Both the position numbers and the translations under genes were made by a program. Of a stretch of DNA of 64,000 bases, positions 1 through 8,865 are shown piece after piece (positions within the stretch are counted from its first letter, which is position 1; each line of letters opens with the position of its first letter). Below the pieces are notes generated by a model. That model was not told the origin of the DNA and made no database searches. It worked only from the letters and a program-made list of their open reading frames with translations. The stretch comes from Massilia sp. W12 (GTDB lineage Bacteria > Pseudomonadota > Gammaproteobacteria > Burkholderiales > Burkholderiaceae_D), in NCBI RefSeq assembly GCF_037300705.1, contig NZ_CP147776.1:310001-374000 (forward strand). Direction: 5' to 3'.

Positions 1-259
1 AAGGGAAGGCCAGCAGCGTCAGAACAAAAATCATGATCGGGTATTCCTGGTGCTCCACCCAAAACAGCGGGCGGCGGTCGAGCAAAATATCGCGCAAGGC
101 GCCGCCGCCAAATGCGGTGATGAAGGCGACCGTAAACACCCCAACCCAATCCATCTCCTTGTTGCGCGCTTCGACAAAGCCGGAGACGGCAAACGCCAAA
201 ATGCCAGCCACTTCCGCAACGTGCAAAACCGTGCTTAAGCTCAGGTGTGAAAGCGCCAT
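1..259 (-). CDS. TRIC/UPF0126 family cation channel-like membrane protein (5' part only)
   Basis: Partial gene running off the left edge of the window; the first 86 codons are visible on the minus strand. The start ATG (257-259) is preceded by a strong AAGGAGA ribosome binding site. The visible protein has a first hydrophobic helix (VAGILAFAVSGFVEAR) followed by the family signature FGGGALRDILL and DRRPLFWV. These are hallmarks of the bacterial UPF0126/YicG proteins, which are related to trimeric intracellular cation channels and sit in the inner membrane with seven helices. It is divergently oriented from the PPR-protein gene. The exact ion or substrate cannot be told from this fragment; family assignment is confident. 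Confidence 0.85.
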   Translation of the reverse strand, partial: MALSHLSLSTVLHVAEVAGILAFAVSGFVEARNKEMDWVGVFTVAFITAFGGGALRDILLDRRPLFWVEHQEYPIMIFVLTLLAFP

Positions 260-537
260 GGGGTCTCCTTGCGTGGGCGGGTGTGTGGTGCGGTGCGGTT
301 CGGATGCCGCTGCCGGTATTGTAGCCGGGCAGGCGCAGCATGTATTCTCGTGCGCCCTTGGCGTGCGCCTTGCCAAGAGCTGGTTTGCCCTGGCGCCGCG
401 CCCTGGCCCCAAGCGCAGCAATGATGCAGAAACAAGACAGCCTTGGCGCCGCCGCCTCCTGCAGGCATTAGAATAGCTGCAACAACTGCCCGTCAGCTTG
501 CAGACGTGACGGAAAACGGCAAACAGGAGAGCAGACC

Positions 538-3438
538 ATGCAAGAGCAGGCGACAGTCGCAAACAGCAGCAATCCGGGCGCCGCAGCCAAGGCGGCCGGC
601 GCCAGCCCGCCAGGCTTGCGCATTGTGTGCACCCGCTTGCCCTGCCAGCAAGCGGAATTGCGCGCCGCGCGTGCGCTGGTGCAGCCGTCGATCAAGCCGC
701 AACTGCCATCCGCGCTGTGGGTCGCCAGCTTGCGCGGCTTGTATCTGCGCAATGCGGTGCAAGGCGCCTGGCTGGATGCGCGCGGTAAAGACGCAGCCTG
801 GCTGCGCAAATTGTGCAGCCAATTGCATCATGAATTACAGCCCGCCAGAGATTTTTTAATCTGCCTGTACAGCGATGCGCCAGACGCGGACTTGCAAGCG
901 CTGCCATGGTTGGAGCCGCAACTCAACCTTTTGCCTCGGCCCGCGCCGGATTCCGGCTTCGCGCTCTGGCGCGGCGATGAAGAAGCGGCGGAAGACGCGC
1001 TGGCCCGGCTGCTGTGGCGCCAGCATGATTACAACAACCGCTGGCACGATAATCAGGGGCGGCAACTTTACTATCCGCGCCCGCAGCTGGAAAACGAATT
1101 GCACGGCGCCCTGCAGCAGAGCGCTCCCTTTCTGCTGGTCGGCATGCCGCTGGCCGGCAAAACCCGGCTCTTATTGCGCGCCCTGTGCACACGCGGCGAA
1201 GCGCTGTTGGTGGCGCGCCCGGACAGCGGACAATTCCAGTTTCCCGCCGATTGGCCGGAGTCGCTGTGGCTGGTGTGCGATGACTTGGATTTGTTATTGG
1301 ATCAGCCCGGATTCAAAGCGGGTTTTCTCGACTTTATTGCGCGCCATGGGCGCTGGCTGGCGACATGCCGCAGCGGCGAAGCCTATGAAAAAATCTGCGC
1401 CGCGCTGCCGCCGCGCAGCCAGGGCGAATATCTGCACAACATCCTGGTTGGCCGCCTCACCCCGCAAGACGCGGAAAAACTGGCCGCGCAATTGCAATTG
1501 CAGCCCAAGGCCGGGCAGCGCCAATTGCCGCAAAACATCGGCTTTTATTTCATGCAAAAGGCGGTCAATCTCTGGCGCAATGTGTATCAGGGCTTGAGCC
1601 AGGCGCAAAAAAGCGCGCTGCGCGCCGCCACACTGTGCATGCGCTTTGGCGCCAGCAGTGACTTGGACAATCTGCAACTTAGCCTGGTGCGGAATTGCGC
1701 CAGCCAGGGTTTGCCAGCCAGTTTGGCGCCAGCGGATTTTGACGCCGCCTGCCATGCCCTGGACCAAATCGCCGAGGGGCGCGGCTGGTGGCAGCATGAG
1801 GCGGTGAATGGGCGCTTGCGCCTGGAGCCGGTCTTTGCCGACCAGGTGATCGACCCCGGCGGCGAGTTATTGCATGTGGATTGGCTGGCGCGCTTGCAAA
1901 GCGCCTTGCCGCAGCAGCGCTGGTTGCAAGAACCGGCTGCGATTGCGCGCTGGGCCGAGCAAGCCGCGCGCCATGGCTGGCGCTTAGACCGGGACAGCAT
2001 GGCGCAACTGCAAGCGCAATGCGCATGCTTGCAAAGCGCAGTGCAAGAAACGGGCTTGCCTGCCCGCGCCGCGCAGCGCGCACTGCTGTTTTTATATTTT
2101 TGCGCCACGCCGGACTTGCGTGCAGAGATATTGGCCCTGCTGCCGCCGCAACAGGGCGGCGCGGGCTTGCAAATCAGCTTGAATCAATTATTGGCGGATT
2201 TTCATGGCATGCCGCTGGCGCAAGTGCTGGGCTTGTATCAGCATTTGGGCTTGAGGGCGGACAGCTATACTTTCAACACCCTGCTGGCGCAATCTGCGCC
2301 GGGCGCCGCCGGCGCCAGCCAGCGCCAGCTTATTTTGCAGCACATGCAAGCGGCGGGCGTGGCGGCGGATGTGTTCACCTATACGATTTTGCTGGAAAAA
2401 GCCGGCAATGCGCAGGAGAGGCGGGAGCTGCTTGGGCAAATGCAAGCGGCGGGCGTGGCGGCGGATGTGGTGACGTATAACAGTCTGCTGGAAAAAGCCG
2501 GCAATGCGCAGGAGAGGCGGGAGCTGCTTGGGCAAATGCAAGCGGCGGGCGTGGCGGAGGATGTGATTACTTACAATATTCTGCTCGAAAAAGCCGGCAA
2601 TGCGCAGGAGAGGCGGGAGCTGCTTGGGCAAATGCAAGCGGCGGGCGTGGCGGCGGATGTGGTGACGTTTACGACCTTGCTGGAAAAAGCCGGCAATGCG
2701 CAGGAGAGGCGGGAGCTGCTTGGGCAAATGCAAGCGGCGGGCGTGGCGCCGAATGTGGTGACGTTTACGACCTTGCTGGAAAAAGCCGGCAATGCGCAGG
2801 AGAGGCGGGAGCTGCTTGGGCAAATGCAAGCGGCGGGCGTGGCGCCGAATGTGGTGACGTATAACAGTCTGCTGGAAAAAGCCGGCAATGCGCAGGAGAG
2901 GCGGGAGCTGCTTGGGCAAATGCAAGCGGCGGGCGTGGCGCCGAATGTGGTGACGTTTACGACCTTGTTGGAAAAAGCCGGCAATGCGCAGGAGAGGCGG
3001 GAGCTGCTTGGGCAAATGCAAGCGGCGGGCGTGGTGGCGGATGTGACGACCTTTGGCACATTGATCAAGCATGCTGAAAGCTGGGCGGAATGTGAAGGTT
3101 TACGCCAAACCATGCGGCGCGACAATGTGGCGCCGAACTTGATTTGCTTTAATTCCTTGATCAGCCATTGCCTGGATTTTCGCCAGGCGCAAGCTTTGCT
3201 GGATGAATTGCTGGCGGCGCAACTCAAACCGGATCATTACACCATGCCCGCGCTGGTCAAAAAAGCCCCGGATTTCGCCACCGCGCTGCTCATGGTTGAG
3301 CAATGCACTGCGCTGGGTGCGCGCTTGAATGAGCATGTATTCAAAGCCTGGCGACGCCATGCCCGCAGTGCAGCAGAAGAACAGATATTGCGCGAATGGG
3401 AAGAGCGGGCGGGTAGGAGCGGCTTCAGCCGCGAATAG
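538..3438 (+). CDS. P-loop (STAND-like) NTPase with C-terminal PPR-like repeat array
   Basis: 966 residues; start chosen because AGGAGA (525-530) lies 7 nt before the ATG. Residues 1-190 match nothing I recognise. Residues 202-210 read GMPLAGKTR (Walker A) and 243-251 LWLVCDDLD (Walker B), so this is a P-loop NTPase. An alpha-helical region follows to about 575. Residues 576-931 form eleven PPR-like units: one of 36 residues, then ten of exactly 32. The seven units at 612-835 are almost identical and differ mainly at residues 2 and 4-6 and at the last residues, which include the PPR-code positions. NTPase plus superstructure repeats is the architecture of STAND sensors, but a bacterial PPR array in that place is unusual. 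The final residues GRSGFSRE come from a REP element. A role in RNA sensing is inference; TPR-like protein binding is the alternative. Confidence 0.8.
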   Translation: MQEQATVANSSNPGAAAKAAGASPPGLRIVCTRLPCQQAELRAARALVQPSIKPQLPSALWVASLRGLYLRNAVQGAWLDARGKDAAWLRKLCSQLHHELQPARDFLICLYSDAPDADLQALPWLEPQLNLLPRPAPDSGFALWRGDEEAAEDALARLLWRQHDYNNRWHDNQGRQLYYPRPQLENELHGALQQSAPFLLVGMPLAGKTRLLLRALCTRGEALLVARPDSGQFQFPADWPESLWLVCDDLDLLLDQPGFKAGFLDFIARHGRWLATCRSGEAYEKICAALPPRSQGEYLHNILVGRLTPQDAEKLAAQLQLQPKAGQRQLPQNIGFYFMQKAVNLWRNVYQGLSQAQKSALRAATLCMRFGASSDLDNLQLSLVRNCASQGLPASLAPADFDAACHALDQIAEGRGWWQHEAVNGRLRLEPVFADQVIDPGGELLHVDWLARLQSALPQQRWLQEPAAIARWAEQAARHGWRLDRDSMAQLQAQCACLQSAVQETGLPARAAQRALLFLYFCATPDLRAEILALLPPQQGGAGLQISLNQLLADFHGMPLAQVLGLYQHLGLRADSYTFNTLLAQSAPGAAGASQRQLILQHMQAAGVAADVFTYTILLEKAGNAQERRELLGQMQAAGVAADVVTYNSLLEKAGNAQERRELLGQMQAAGVAEDVITYNILLEKAGNAQERRELLGQMQAAGVAADVVTFTTLLEKAGNAQERRELLGQMQAAGVAPNVVTFTTLLEKAGNAQERRELLGQMQAAGVAPNVVTYNSLLEKAGNAQERRELLGQMQAAGVAPNVVTFTTLLEKAGNAQERRELLGQMQAAGVVADVTTFGTLIKHAESWAECEGLRQTMRRDNVAPNLICFNSLISHCLDFRQAQALLDELLAAQLKPDHYTMPALVKKAPDFATALLMVEQCTALGARLNEHVFKAWRRHARSAAEEQILREWEERAGRSGFSRE
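2371..3042 (+). repeat. Seven tandem 96-bp repeats inside the PPR-like gene
   Basis: Seven in-frame 96-bp units, nearly identical at DNA level, encode 32-residue PPR-like motifs. Constant cores such as LLEKAGNAQERRELLG alternate with short variable windows. The (residue 5, last residue) pairs in order are T/D, N/D, N/D, T/N, T/N, N/N and T/D. The near-identity implies recent tandem duplication or homogenisation with change concentrated at the variable windows. Confidence 0.95.
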
Positions 3439-3440
3439 CG
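3413..3440 (+). repeat. REP-type palindromic repeat, copy 1
   Basis: Starts GTAGGAGCGGCTTCAGCCGC and contains the inner palindrome GCGGCT/AGCCGC. It matches the reverse complement of 4811-4838 at about 24 of 28 positions. It overlaps the 3' end of the PPR-like gene, whose TAG stop (3436-3438) is within the element. Confidence 0.8.
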
Positions 3441-3510
3441 TCGCTGGCAAGGGGCCGCTGTGGCTAAGGCTTGCCCTTGCTTGAAAAAACACAAAACAGG
3501 AGGGCTGGGC

Positions 3511-4638
3511 ATGGGGTTTCCAATCAAGGTTTTGCGCCGCAATGGCCCGAATACTGTGTTTAACAGCCTGGCGGAATTGCAGGCTTGGCTGCAAGAGGAG
3601 TTGCAAGCCTGGACCTGGCTGGCGGAGATGGATTTGTCTCAGAATGCATTATGGGAAGCCGCTTTGGCGCGCCAATTGCAACCCTTGTATCTTCTGCAAA
3701 ACATGTTGCCGGCGCAAGACGAAACGTTGGATGAGGCGCAAGAGCGCGTCTTGCGCGCGGAATTAAACCGCGCCATGTTTGAGCAAGACCGTTATGCATT
3801 CAAGGATGTGGCGGCGCATCACATCGTCCGCGCTGCGCAGGAAGAAGCGAACCCGCTGAAAGCCTTGGGCATGTTGGCGCAGGCTTTGCATTTTCCCGTG
3901 CAAGCTGCGGAGGCGCCGCAAATCAGCGCGGGCCGCGAGGCCTGGCAAAAGCGGATGGAGGAACTTGGCGAATTGGCTCAAGCCACTGAACATCTGTCAG
4001 AGCTGTTTCTCTCAGATCAGGAAAAATCCCGGCGCGCCTGGACTGATATGCAAATCATGCAAGCGCAGCAACAAGAGCAGCAAGCCTTCAAACGCTGGCA
4101 GGAAAGCCAGGGCAGCAGCCATCACTTGCTGCAGGCGCTGCACAATGAAGCGGCGCGTAACCAGGCTTTGCTTTGGAAAATCGGCACAATGTTATTGGCC
4201 TGGTTGGCCTTGTTTGTGGCGGCTTGGCTGGCGGCGCACAGTCACTACGGCCCGCTCAGTCAGGGCAAAGAGATCAACTGGGCCACCTGGCTGGAGCGTG
4301 CGCCGCTGTATCTGCTTCTATTCACTGCCTTTTTTTGGGGCTTGCGCTGGTTTACGCGCTGGTTTGCTGAAAGCTGGGCGGCGCAGCAATCCTGTCACCG
4401 CCGCATCACGAGTCTGGAATTGGTGATTGCCGACCGGGGCGCGCAATTGCTCTTGAATTACGACGAAAAAGACCGCGAATATATCCGCCAGCAAGTGTTT
4501 TGGCAAACCGCCCTGCCGGAATCGGGCGCGGCAAAAAGCGAAGAAAGCTTGCCGCTGGATGCCTTGGATAAATTCCTCGATATTCTTAAAAAAATGCGCG
4601 AAGCGGGTTTGGATGAGAAACCCAAACCGGGTAAATAA
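3511..4638 (+). CDS. Two-helix membrane protein with coiled-coil region, unknown function
   Basis: 375 residues from the ATG at 3511, chosen over an in-frame upstream codon because a perfect AGGAGG (3498-3503) lies 7 nt before it. The N-terminal 220 residues are soluble, helical and rich in Gln, Glu and Ala (for example QIMQAQQQEQQAFKRWQ), suggesting coiled coil. Two hydrophobic segments follow, around IGTMLLAWLALFVAAWLA and LYLLLFTAFFWGLRW, separated by a short loop, then a charged C-terminal tail ending KPKPGK. No recognised domain. The gene starts 72 nt after the PPR-like NTPase in the same direction and may be co-transcribed. Its position next to a STAND-like protein makes a membrane effector possible, but that is inference only. 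REP elements bracket the gene. Confidence 0.75.
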   Translation: MGFPIKVLRRNGPNTVFNSLAELQAWLQEELQAWTWLAEMDLSQNALWEAALARQLQPLYLLQNMLPAQDETLDEAQERVLRAELNRAMFEQDRYAFKDVAAHHIVRAAQEEANPLKALGMLAQALHFPVQAAEAPQISAGREAWQKRMEELGELAQATEHLSELFLSDQEKSRRAWTDMQIMQAQQQEQQAFKRWQESQGSSHHLLQALHNEAARNQALLWKIGTMLLAWLALFVAAWLAAHSHYGPLSQGKEINWATWLERAPLYLLLFTAFFWGLRWFTRWFAESWAAQQSCHRRITSLELVIADRGAQLLLNYDEKDREYIRQQVFWQTALPESGAAKSEESLPLDALDKFLDILKKMREAGLDEKPKPGK

Positions 4639-4809
4639 GACAAGCGGTCAGGCGCGTTGATGCTGCCGATTGCGACGGCATTTTCCTGACTATTCAGTCC
4701 CGCCATCGCCATTTCCTTTCACAAGCACACTGCAGCCGGTGGCAAAGGCGCAGCCGCATTTTCATTGTGGGGCGAATTCAGTCGCGAATCAGGTCTGGCC
4801 ACAGCGCAA

Positions 4810-4838
4810 GCGCCATTCGTGGCTAAAGCCGCTCCCAC
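4810..4838 (-). repeat. REP-type palindromic repeat, copy 2 (inverted)
   Basis: Reads GTGGGAGCGGCTTTAGCCAC on the minus strand and is homologous to the copy at 3413-3440 but inverted. It lies in the 300-bp gap (4639-4938) between the membrane protein gene and azlC. I see nothing else certain in that gap. Confidence 0.8.
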
Positions 4839-4938
4839 AAGTTGGGCTGTATTGACCATGTGTGGCCCCATATCCGCTCTTGCCGCAAAGGCAAGTCTTT
4901 AAAATCCCCGGTAAAATACGCGTTTTCGCGCAGCCGCC

Positions 4939-5670
4939 ATGACAGACCACACTCCAAGCCCAAGCCGCCAGACTGAACGCCAATTTTTCAATGAGGCGTT
5001 CCGCGACAGCCTGCCTGCGCTGTTCGGCTTTGCCGCCTGGGGGCTGGTGGTGGGGGTGGCGATGATCAAGAGCCAGCTCAGCATTCCGCAAGCCCTGGCC
5101 ATGAGTTTTCTGGTGTATGCCGGGTCGGCCCAGCTGGCCGCCTTGCCGCTGATGATGGCGCATACCCCGGTGTGGGTGATTTTCGCCACCGCCCTGGTGG
5201 TGAATTTGCGTTTCGTGATTTTTTCCGCTTTGCTGGCCCCGCATTTCCGCCATTTGTCCTGGCGCAGCCGTCTGGTGTATGGCTTTTATTCCGGCGATAT
5301 GACGGTGGCCCTGTTTATGCAGCGCTTCCCGGATGGCAGCCCGGATACCGGCAAGCTGTCTTATCTGCGCGGTTTGCTCTTGCCCAGCTGGGTGGCGTGG
5401 CAGGCCGGCACCCTGATCGGCATTTTCGCCGGCAGCCAGGTGCCGATGGAGTGGGGTTTGAGCTTCGCCGGCACGCTGGCGATTATTTGCGTCGCAGTGC
5501 CGCTGGTGGCCGGGCGCGCGGCGCAGATCGGCTGCGCGGTTGCGGCGGTGATTGCGCTGGCGGCGCACAGTCTGCCGTATAAGCTCGGCTTGCTGCTGGC
5601 GATGCTGGGCGGCATGCTGGTGGCGCTGGCGGCGGAAGAATATTGGCAAGGCAAGGGCAAGCATGAGTGA
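4939..5670 (+). CDS. azlC: AzlC family branched-chain amino acid exporter, large subunit
   Basis: 243 residues, the usual size for AzlC/YgaZ. Family features include FGFAAWGLVVGVAMIKSQLS near the N-terminus, the YAGSAQLAALPLM segment and NLRFVIFSALLAPH, with several hydrophobic helices throughout. With the small partner AzlD it forms an inner-membrane exporter of branched-chain amino acids or analogues. The stop overlaps the azlD start by 8 nt, indicating translational coupling. No azlB-type regulator is next to it. Substrate is inferred from the family. Confidence 0.9.
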   Translation: MTDHTPSPSRQTERQFFNEAFRDSLPALFGFAAWGLVVGVAMIKSQLSIPQALAMSFLVYAGSAQLAALPLMMAHTPVWVIFATALVVNLRFVIFSALLAPHFRHLSWRSRLVYGFYSGDMTVALFMQRFPDGSPDTGKLSYLRGLLLPSWVAWQAGTLIGIFAGSQVPMEWGLSFAGTLAIICVAVPLVAGRAAQIGCAVAAVIALAAHSLPYKLGLLLAMLGGMLVALAAEEYWQGKGKHE

Positions 5671-5989
5671 TGGTTATGTGTATTTGACGATTGCGCTGCT
5701 GACCGTGGCCACGCTGCTCACGCGCAGCGGCTTTTGGTTGTTCGGGCGCGATGTCGAGTTTTCGCCGCGCGTGCGCGCTGCGCTGCGCTTTGCCCCGGCT
5801 TGCGCGCTGGTGGCGATTGTTGTGCCCGATTTATTGCTGGATGGGCAACAGCAGATTTACTTAAGTTTTCAGAATCATCAACTGCTGGCGGCGATTCCGG
5901 CTGCTGTGTTTTTCCATTACAAACGGAATATGCTGGGCGCGATTTTGCTCGGCATGCTGCTGTTTACCGTGCTCAGGTTGTATGCATAA
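5663..5989 (+). CDS. azlD: AzlD family small subunit of branched-chain amino acid exporter
   Basis: 108 residues starting MSDGYVYLTIALL at the ATG 5663-5665, inside the end of azlC. An in-frame upstream extension only re-reads azlC codons and is rejected. The protein is almost entirely hydrophobic (about four helices) and carries the family-typical LLTRSGFWLFG and FAPACALVAIVVPDLL segments. It works with AzlC, the YgaZ/YgaH pair in enterics. Confidence 0.9.
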   Translation: MSDGYVYLTIALLTVATLLTRSGFWLFGRDVEFSPRVRAALRFAPACALVAIVVPDLLLDGQQQIYLSFQNHQLLAAIPAAVFFHYKRNMLGAILLGMLLFTVLRLYA

Positions 5990-6000
5990 GGCCGGCGGGC

Positions 6001-6029
6001 TTGGTCAGATGCGCGGATTTCGGTAAAAT
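6001..6029 (+). promoter_or_regulatory. Possible sigma-70 promoter for pgk
   Basis: TTGGTC (6001-6006), a 17-bp spacer and TAAAAT (6024-6029) lie 37 bp before the pgk start codon. The -10 box is good (5/6); the -35 box is weak (3/6). Confidence 0.4.
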
Positions 6030-6065
6030 AGCGCACTTTCTTCCACCCACTCCACTGGCGATTCC

Positions 6066-7274
6066 ATGCAAGCTGAACTGAATTTCAAACGCCTCTCCGA
6101 TCTGCTCGGACAGTTGGCGGGTAAACGTGTGTTCATTCGCGCTGACCTGAACGTGCCGCAAGACGATGCCGGCAATATTACTGAAGATACGCGCATCCGC
6201 GCATCGATCCCGGCGATCCGCATGGCGCGCGACGCCGGCGCCATCGTGCTGGTGACTTCGCATCTGGGCCGCCCGACCGAGGGCGAGTTCAAGCCGGAAG
6301 ACAGCCTGGCCCCGGTGGCCGCGCGCATGAGCGAGTTGCTCGGCGCGCCGGTGCTGCTCAAGCAGGATTGGGTGGACGGCGCCTGTTTGCAAGATCTGCA
6401 AGCCGGTCAGGTGGCTTTGCTGGAAAACTGCCGCGTGAATAAGGGCGAAAAGAAAAACAGCGATGAACTGGCGCAAAAAATGGCTGCGCTGTGCGATGTG
6501 TATGTAAATGATGCTTTCGGCACCGCGCACCGTGCTGAAGCCAGCACCCACGGCATCGCCAAATTCGCCAAAATCGCTTGCGCCGGCCCCTTGCTGGCCG
6601 CCGAGCTTGATGCGCTGGGCCGTGCGCTGGGCGCGCCGAAGCGTCCGCTGGCCGCCATCGTGGCCGGTTCCAAAGTTTCAACCAAACTCACTATTCTCAA
6701 ATCGCTGGCCGACAAAGTCGATCAACTGATCGTCGGCGGCGGCATCGCCAATACCTTCATGCTGGCCCGTGGCATGCCGATCGGCAAATCGCTGGCCGAA
6801 GCCGATCTGGTGGAAGAAGCGCGCGCCATTTTGCAAGCCATGGAAGCGCGCGGCGCCAGTGTGCCGCTGCCTGTCGATGTGGTGTGCGCCACCGAGTTTT
6901 CCGCCAGCGCCGCCGCCATCACCAAGCCGGCCACGGAAGTCGCTGAAAATGAAATGATTCTGGATATCGGCCCGCAAAGCGCGGCCGCGCTGGCGCAGCA
7001 ATTGCACGCCGCCGGCACGATTGTCTGGAATGGCCCGGTCGGCGTATTTGAATTTGACCAGTTCGGCAATGGCACCAAGGTGCTGGCGCAAGCAATTGCC
7101 GATTCCGCCGCGTTTTCGATTGCCGGCGGGGGCGACACCCTGGCGGCGATTGCCAAATACGGCATCGCTGAGAAGGTCGGTTATATCTCGACCGGCGGCG
7201 GGGCCTTCCTTGAATTCCTGGAGGGCAAAACGCTGCCGGCAGTGGAAGTGCTGCTGCAGCGCGCCAACGACTGA
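6066..7274 (+). CDS. pgk: Phosphoglycerate kinase
   Basis: 402 residues, slightly over the typical bacterial length. It interconverts 1,3-bisphosphoglycerate plus ADP and 3-phosphoglycerate plus ATP in the cytoplasm. Signature segments are present: [13 protein letters not shown] at the N-terminus, [30 protein letters not shown]-like [20 protein letters not shown], and the C-terminal nucleotide loop GGGDTLAA. The gene opens a run of central-metabolism genes (pyk, fba, purC) on the same strand. Confidence 0.97.
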   Translation: MQAELNFKRLSDLLGQLAGKRVFIRADLNVPQDDAGNITEDTRIRASIPAIRMARDAGAIVLVTSHLGRPTEGEFKPEDSLAPVAARMSELLGAPVLLKQDWVDGACLQDLQAGQVALLENCRVNKGEKKNSDELAQKMAALCDVYVNDAFGTAHRAEASTHGIAKFAKIACAGPLLAAELDALGRALGAPKRPLAAIVAGSKVSTKLTILKSLADKVDQLIVGGGIANTFMLARGMPIGKSLAEADLVEEARAILQAMEARGASVPLPVDVVCATEFSASAAAITKPATEVAENEMILDIGPQSAAALAQQLHAAGTIVWNGPVGVFEFDQFGNGTKVLAQAIADSAAFSIAGGGDTLAAIAKYGIAEKVGYISTGGGAFLEFLEGKTLPAVEVLLQRAND

Positions 7275-7344
7275 AAACGCCAGCCGGGGCTGGCGTGGCC
7301 GGCCCCGGTGGCAGCACAACCCAATAACCACCGGAAGGAAACGC

Positions 7345-8790
7345 ATGTCTCGCGGCACAAAAATCGTGGCCACTATCGGCCCGGCTTCAAGCGATCTGGC
7401 AACCCTGGTGCGGATGATTTCCGCTGGCGTCGATGTGGTGCGCCTGAACTTTTCGCATGGCAAGGCGCAAGACCATATCGAACGCGCGCGCTTAATCCGT
7501 CAGGCCGCCGCCGAATGCGGGCGCGAAGTGGCGATCATGGCCGATATGCAAGGCCCCAAGATCCGCATTGGCAAATTTGAAAACGGCAAGATTGAGCTGG
7601 CCAAGGGCGATTCCTTCATCCTCGATGCGGCCTGGGGCGCCAACGGCGAACTGGGCAATCAAGAGCGCGTCGGCCTGGACTACAAAGCGCTGCCGCGCGA
7701 TGTCAAAGCGGACGATATTTTGCTGTTGAACGATGGCTTGATCGTGCTGACGGTGGATAAAATCCGCGAAAATGAAATCTTCACCACCGTCAAAATCGGT
7801 GGCGAACTCTCGAATAACAAGGGCATCAACCGTCAGGGCGGCGGCCTGACCGCGCCGGCCTTGACCGCCAAGGACATGGAAGACATCAAAACCGCGATGA
7901 GCTTCCAGGCCGATTATCTGGCGATTTCCTTCCCCAAGAGCGCAACCGATATGGAAATGGCGCGCCAATTGGCGAATATCGCCGGCGAGCCGTGGGGCCA
8001 TAAGCCGATGATGATCGCCAAGATTGAGCGTGCGGAAGCGATTCCGGTGCTGCAAGAGATTTTGAACGCCTCGGACGGCATCATGGTGGCGCGCGGCGAT
8101 TTGGCGGTGGAAGTCGGCAACGCTGCCGTGCCGGCCTTGCAAAAACGCATGATCAAGATGGCGCGCGCTTCCAATAAGCTGGCCATTACCGCGACCCAGA
8201 TGATGGAGTCGATGATTGTCAACGCGGTGCCGACCCGCGCCGAAGTGTCGGACGTGGCCAACGCTGTGTTGGATGGCACCGACGCGGTGATGGCTTCGGC
8301 GGAAACCGCTTCCGGCAAATATCCGGTTGAGACGGTGGAAATGATGGCGGCGATTTGCTCCGCCGCCGAGCAATCCGAGCGCAGCGAGCTGGATGCCGAT
8401 TTCATGAATGTGCAATTCACCCGGATTGATCAGTCCATCGCCTATGCCGCGCTGTTTACCGCGCACCATTTGCCGGTGAAGGCGATTGTGGCGCTGACCG
8501 AGTCCGGCTCCACCGCGCTGTGGATGAGCCGGCACAATATCGACACGCCGATTTTTGCTTTGACCCCATCTGTGGCGACGCAGCGCAAAGTGGCGCTGTT
8601 CCGCAATGTGCGCGGCTATAACCTGGCGCAGTCGAATGACAGTGAAGCGGTGTTGCGCGAAGTGGAAACGGTGCTGACAGAGCGCGGCATGGTGCAAAAA
8701 GGCGACATGATGGTAGTCACTTGGGGCGAACCAATGGGACAGGTGGGCGGCACGAATGCGATGAAGATCGTGAAAGTGGGCCAAATCTGA
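7345..8790 (+). CDS. pyk: Pyruvate kinase
   Basis: 481 residues from the ATG at 7345 (MSRGTKIVATIGPASS), preceded by a GGAAGGAA ribosome binding site. A much longer in-frame extension into pgk is rejected. Conserved features are NFSHG near residue 37, MADMQGPKIRIG, the catalytic-lysine stretch MIAKIERAEA, the signature MVARGDLAVEVG, and TATQMMESM. It converts phosphoenolpyruvate plus ADP to pyruvate plus ATP. It sits 70 bp after pgk and is probably co-transcribed. Confidence 0.97.
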   Translation: MSRGTKIVATIGPASSDLATLVRMISAGVDVVRLNFSHGKAQDHIERARLIRQAAAECGREVAIMADMQGPKIRIGKFENGKIELAKGDSFILDAAWGANGELGNQERVGLDYKALPRDVKADDILLLNDGLIVLTVDKIRENEIFTTVKIGGELSNNKGINRQGGGLTAPALTAKDMEDIKTAMSFQADYLAISFPKSATDMEMARQLANIAGEPWGHKPMMIAKIERAEAIPVLQEILNASDGIMVARGDLAVEVGNAAVPALQKRMIKMARASNKLAITATQMMESMIVNAVPTRAEVSDVANAVLDGTDAVMASAETASGKYPVETVEMMAAICSAAEQSERSELDADFMNVQFTRIDQSIAYAALFTAHHLPVKAIVALTESGSTALWMSRHNIDTPIFALTPSVATQRKVALFRNVRGYNLAQSNDSEAVLREVETVLTERGMVQKGDMMVVTWGEPMGQVGGTNAMKIVKVGQI

Positions 8791-8865
8791 TGAGATCAAG
8801 GCCGGCCTGCTGGCTGCATGGCGCCGCAGGCGGCACACAGTTTTTTTATTGTTAGGGAGAAAACC

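Noticed and set aside
33-476. 147-residue plus-strand frame at the left edge
   Set aside because: It is antisense to the TRIC/UPF0126 gene, whose motifs and ribosome binding site are clear.
2371-3042. CRISPR-like regular repeats
   Set aside because: The spacing is a 96-bp in-frame protein repeat with no variable spacers of the right kind and no cas genes.
2188-3072. 294-residue minus-strand frame with repeated blocks
   Set aside because: It is the antisense image of the 96-bp PPR-like repeats; the repeats make sense only on the plus strand.
4639-4938. Small ORF 4670-4855 in the gap before azlC
   Set aside because: It spans the REP element, has no ribosome binding site and has a composition unlike neighbouring proteins.
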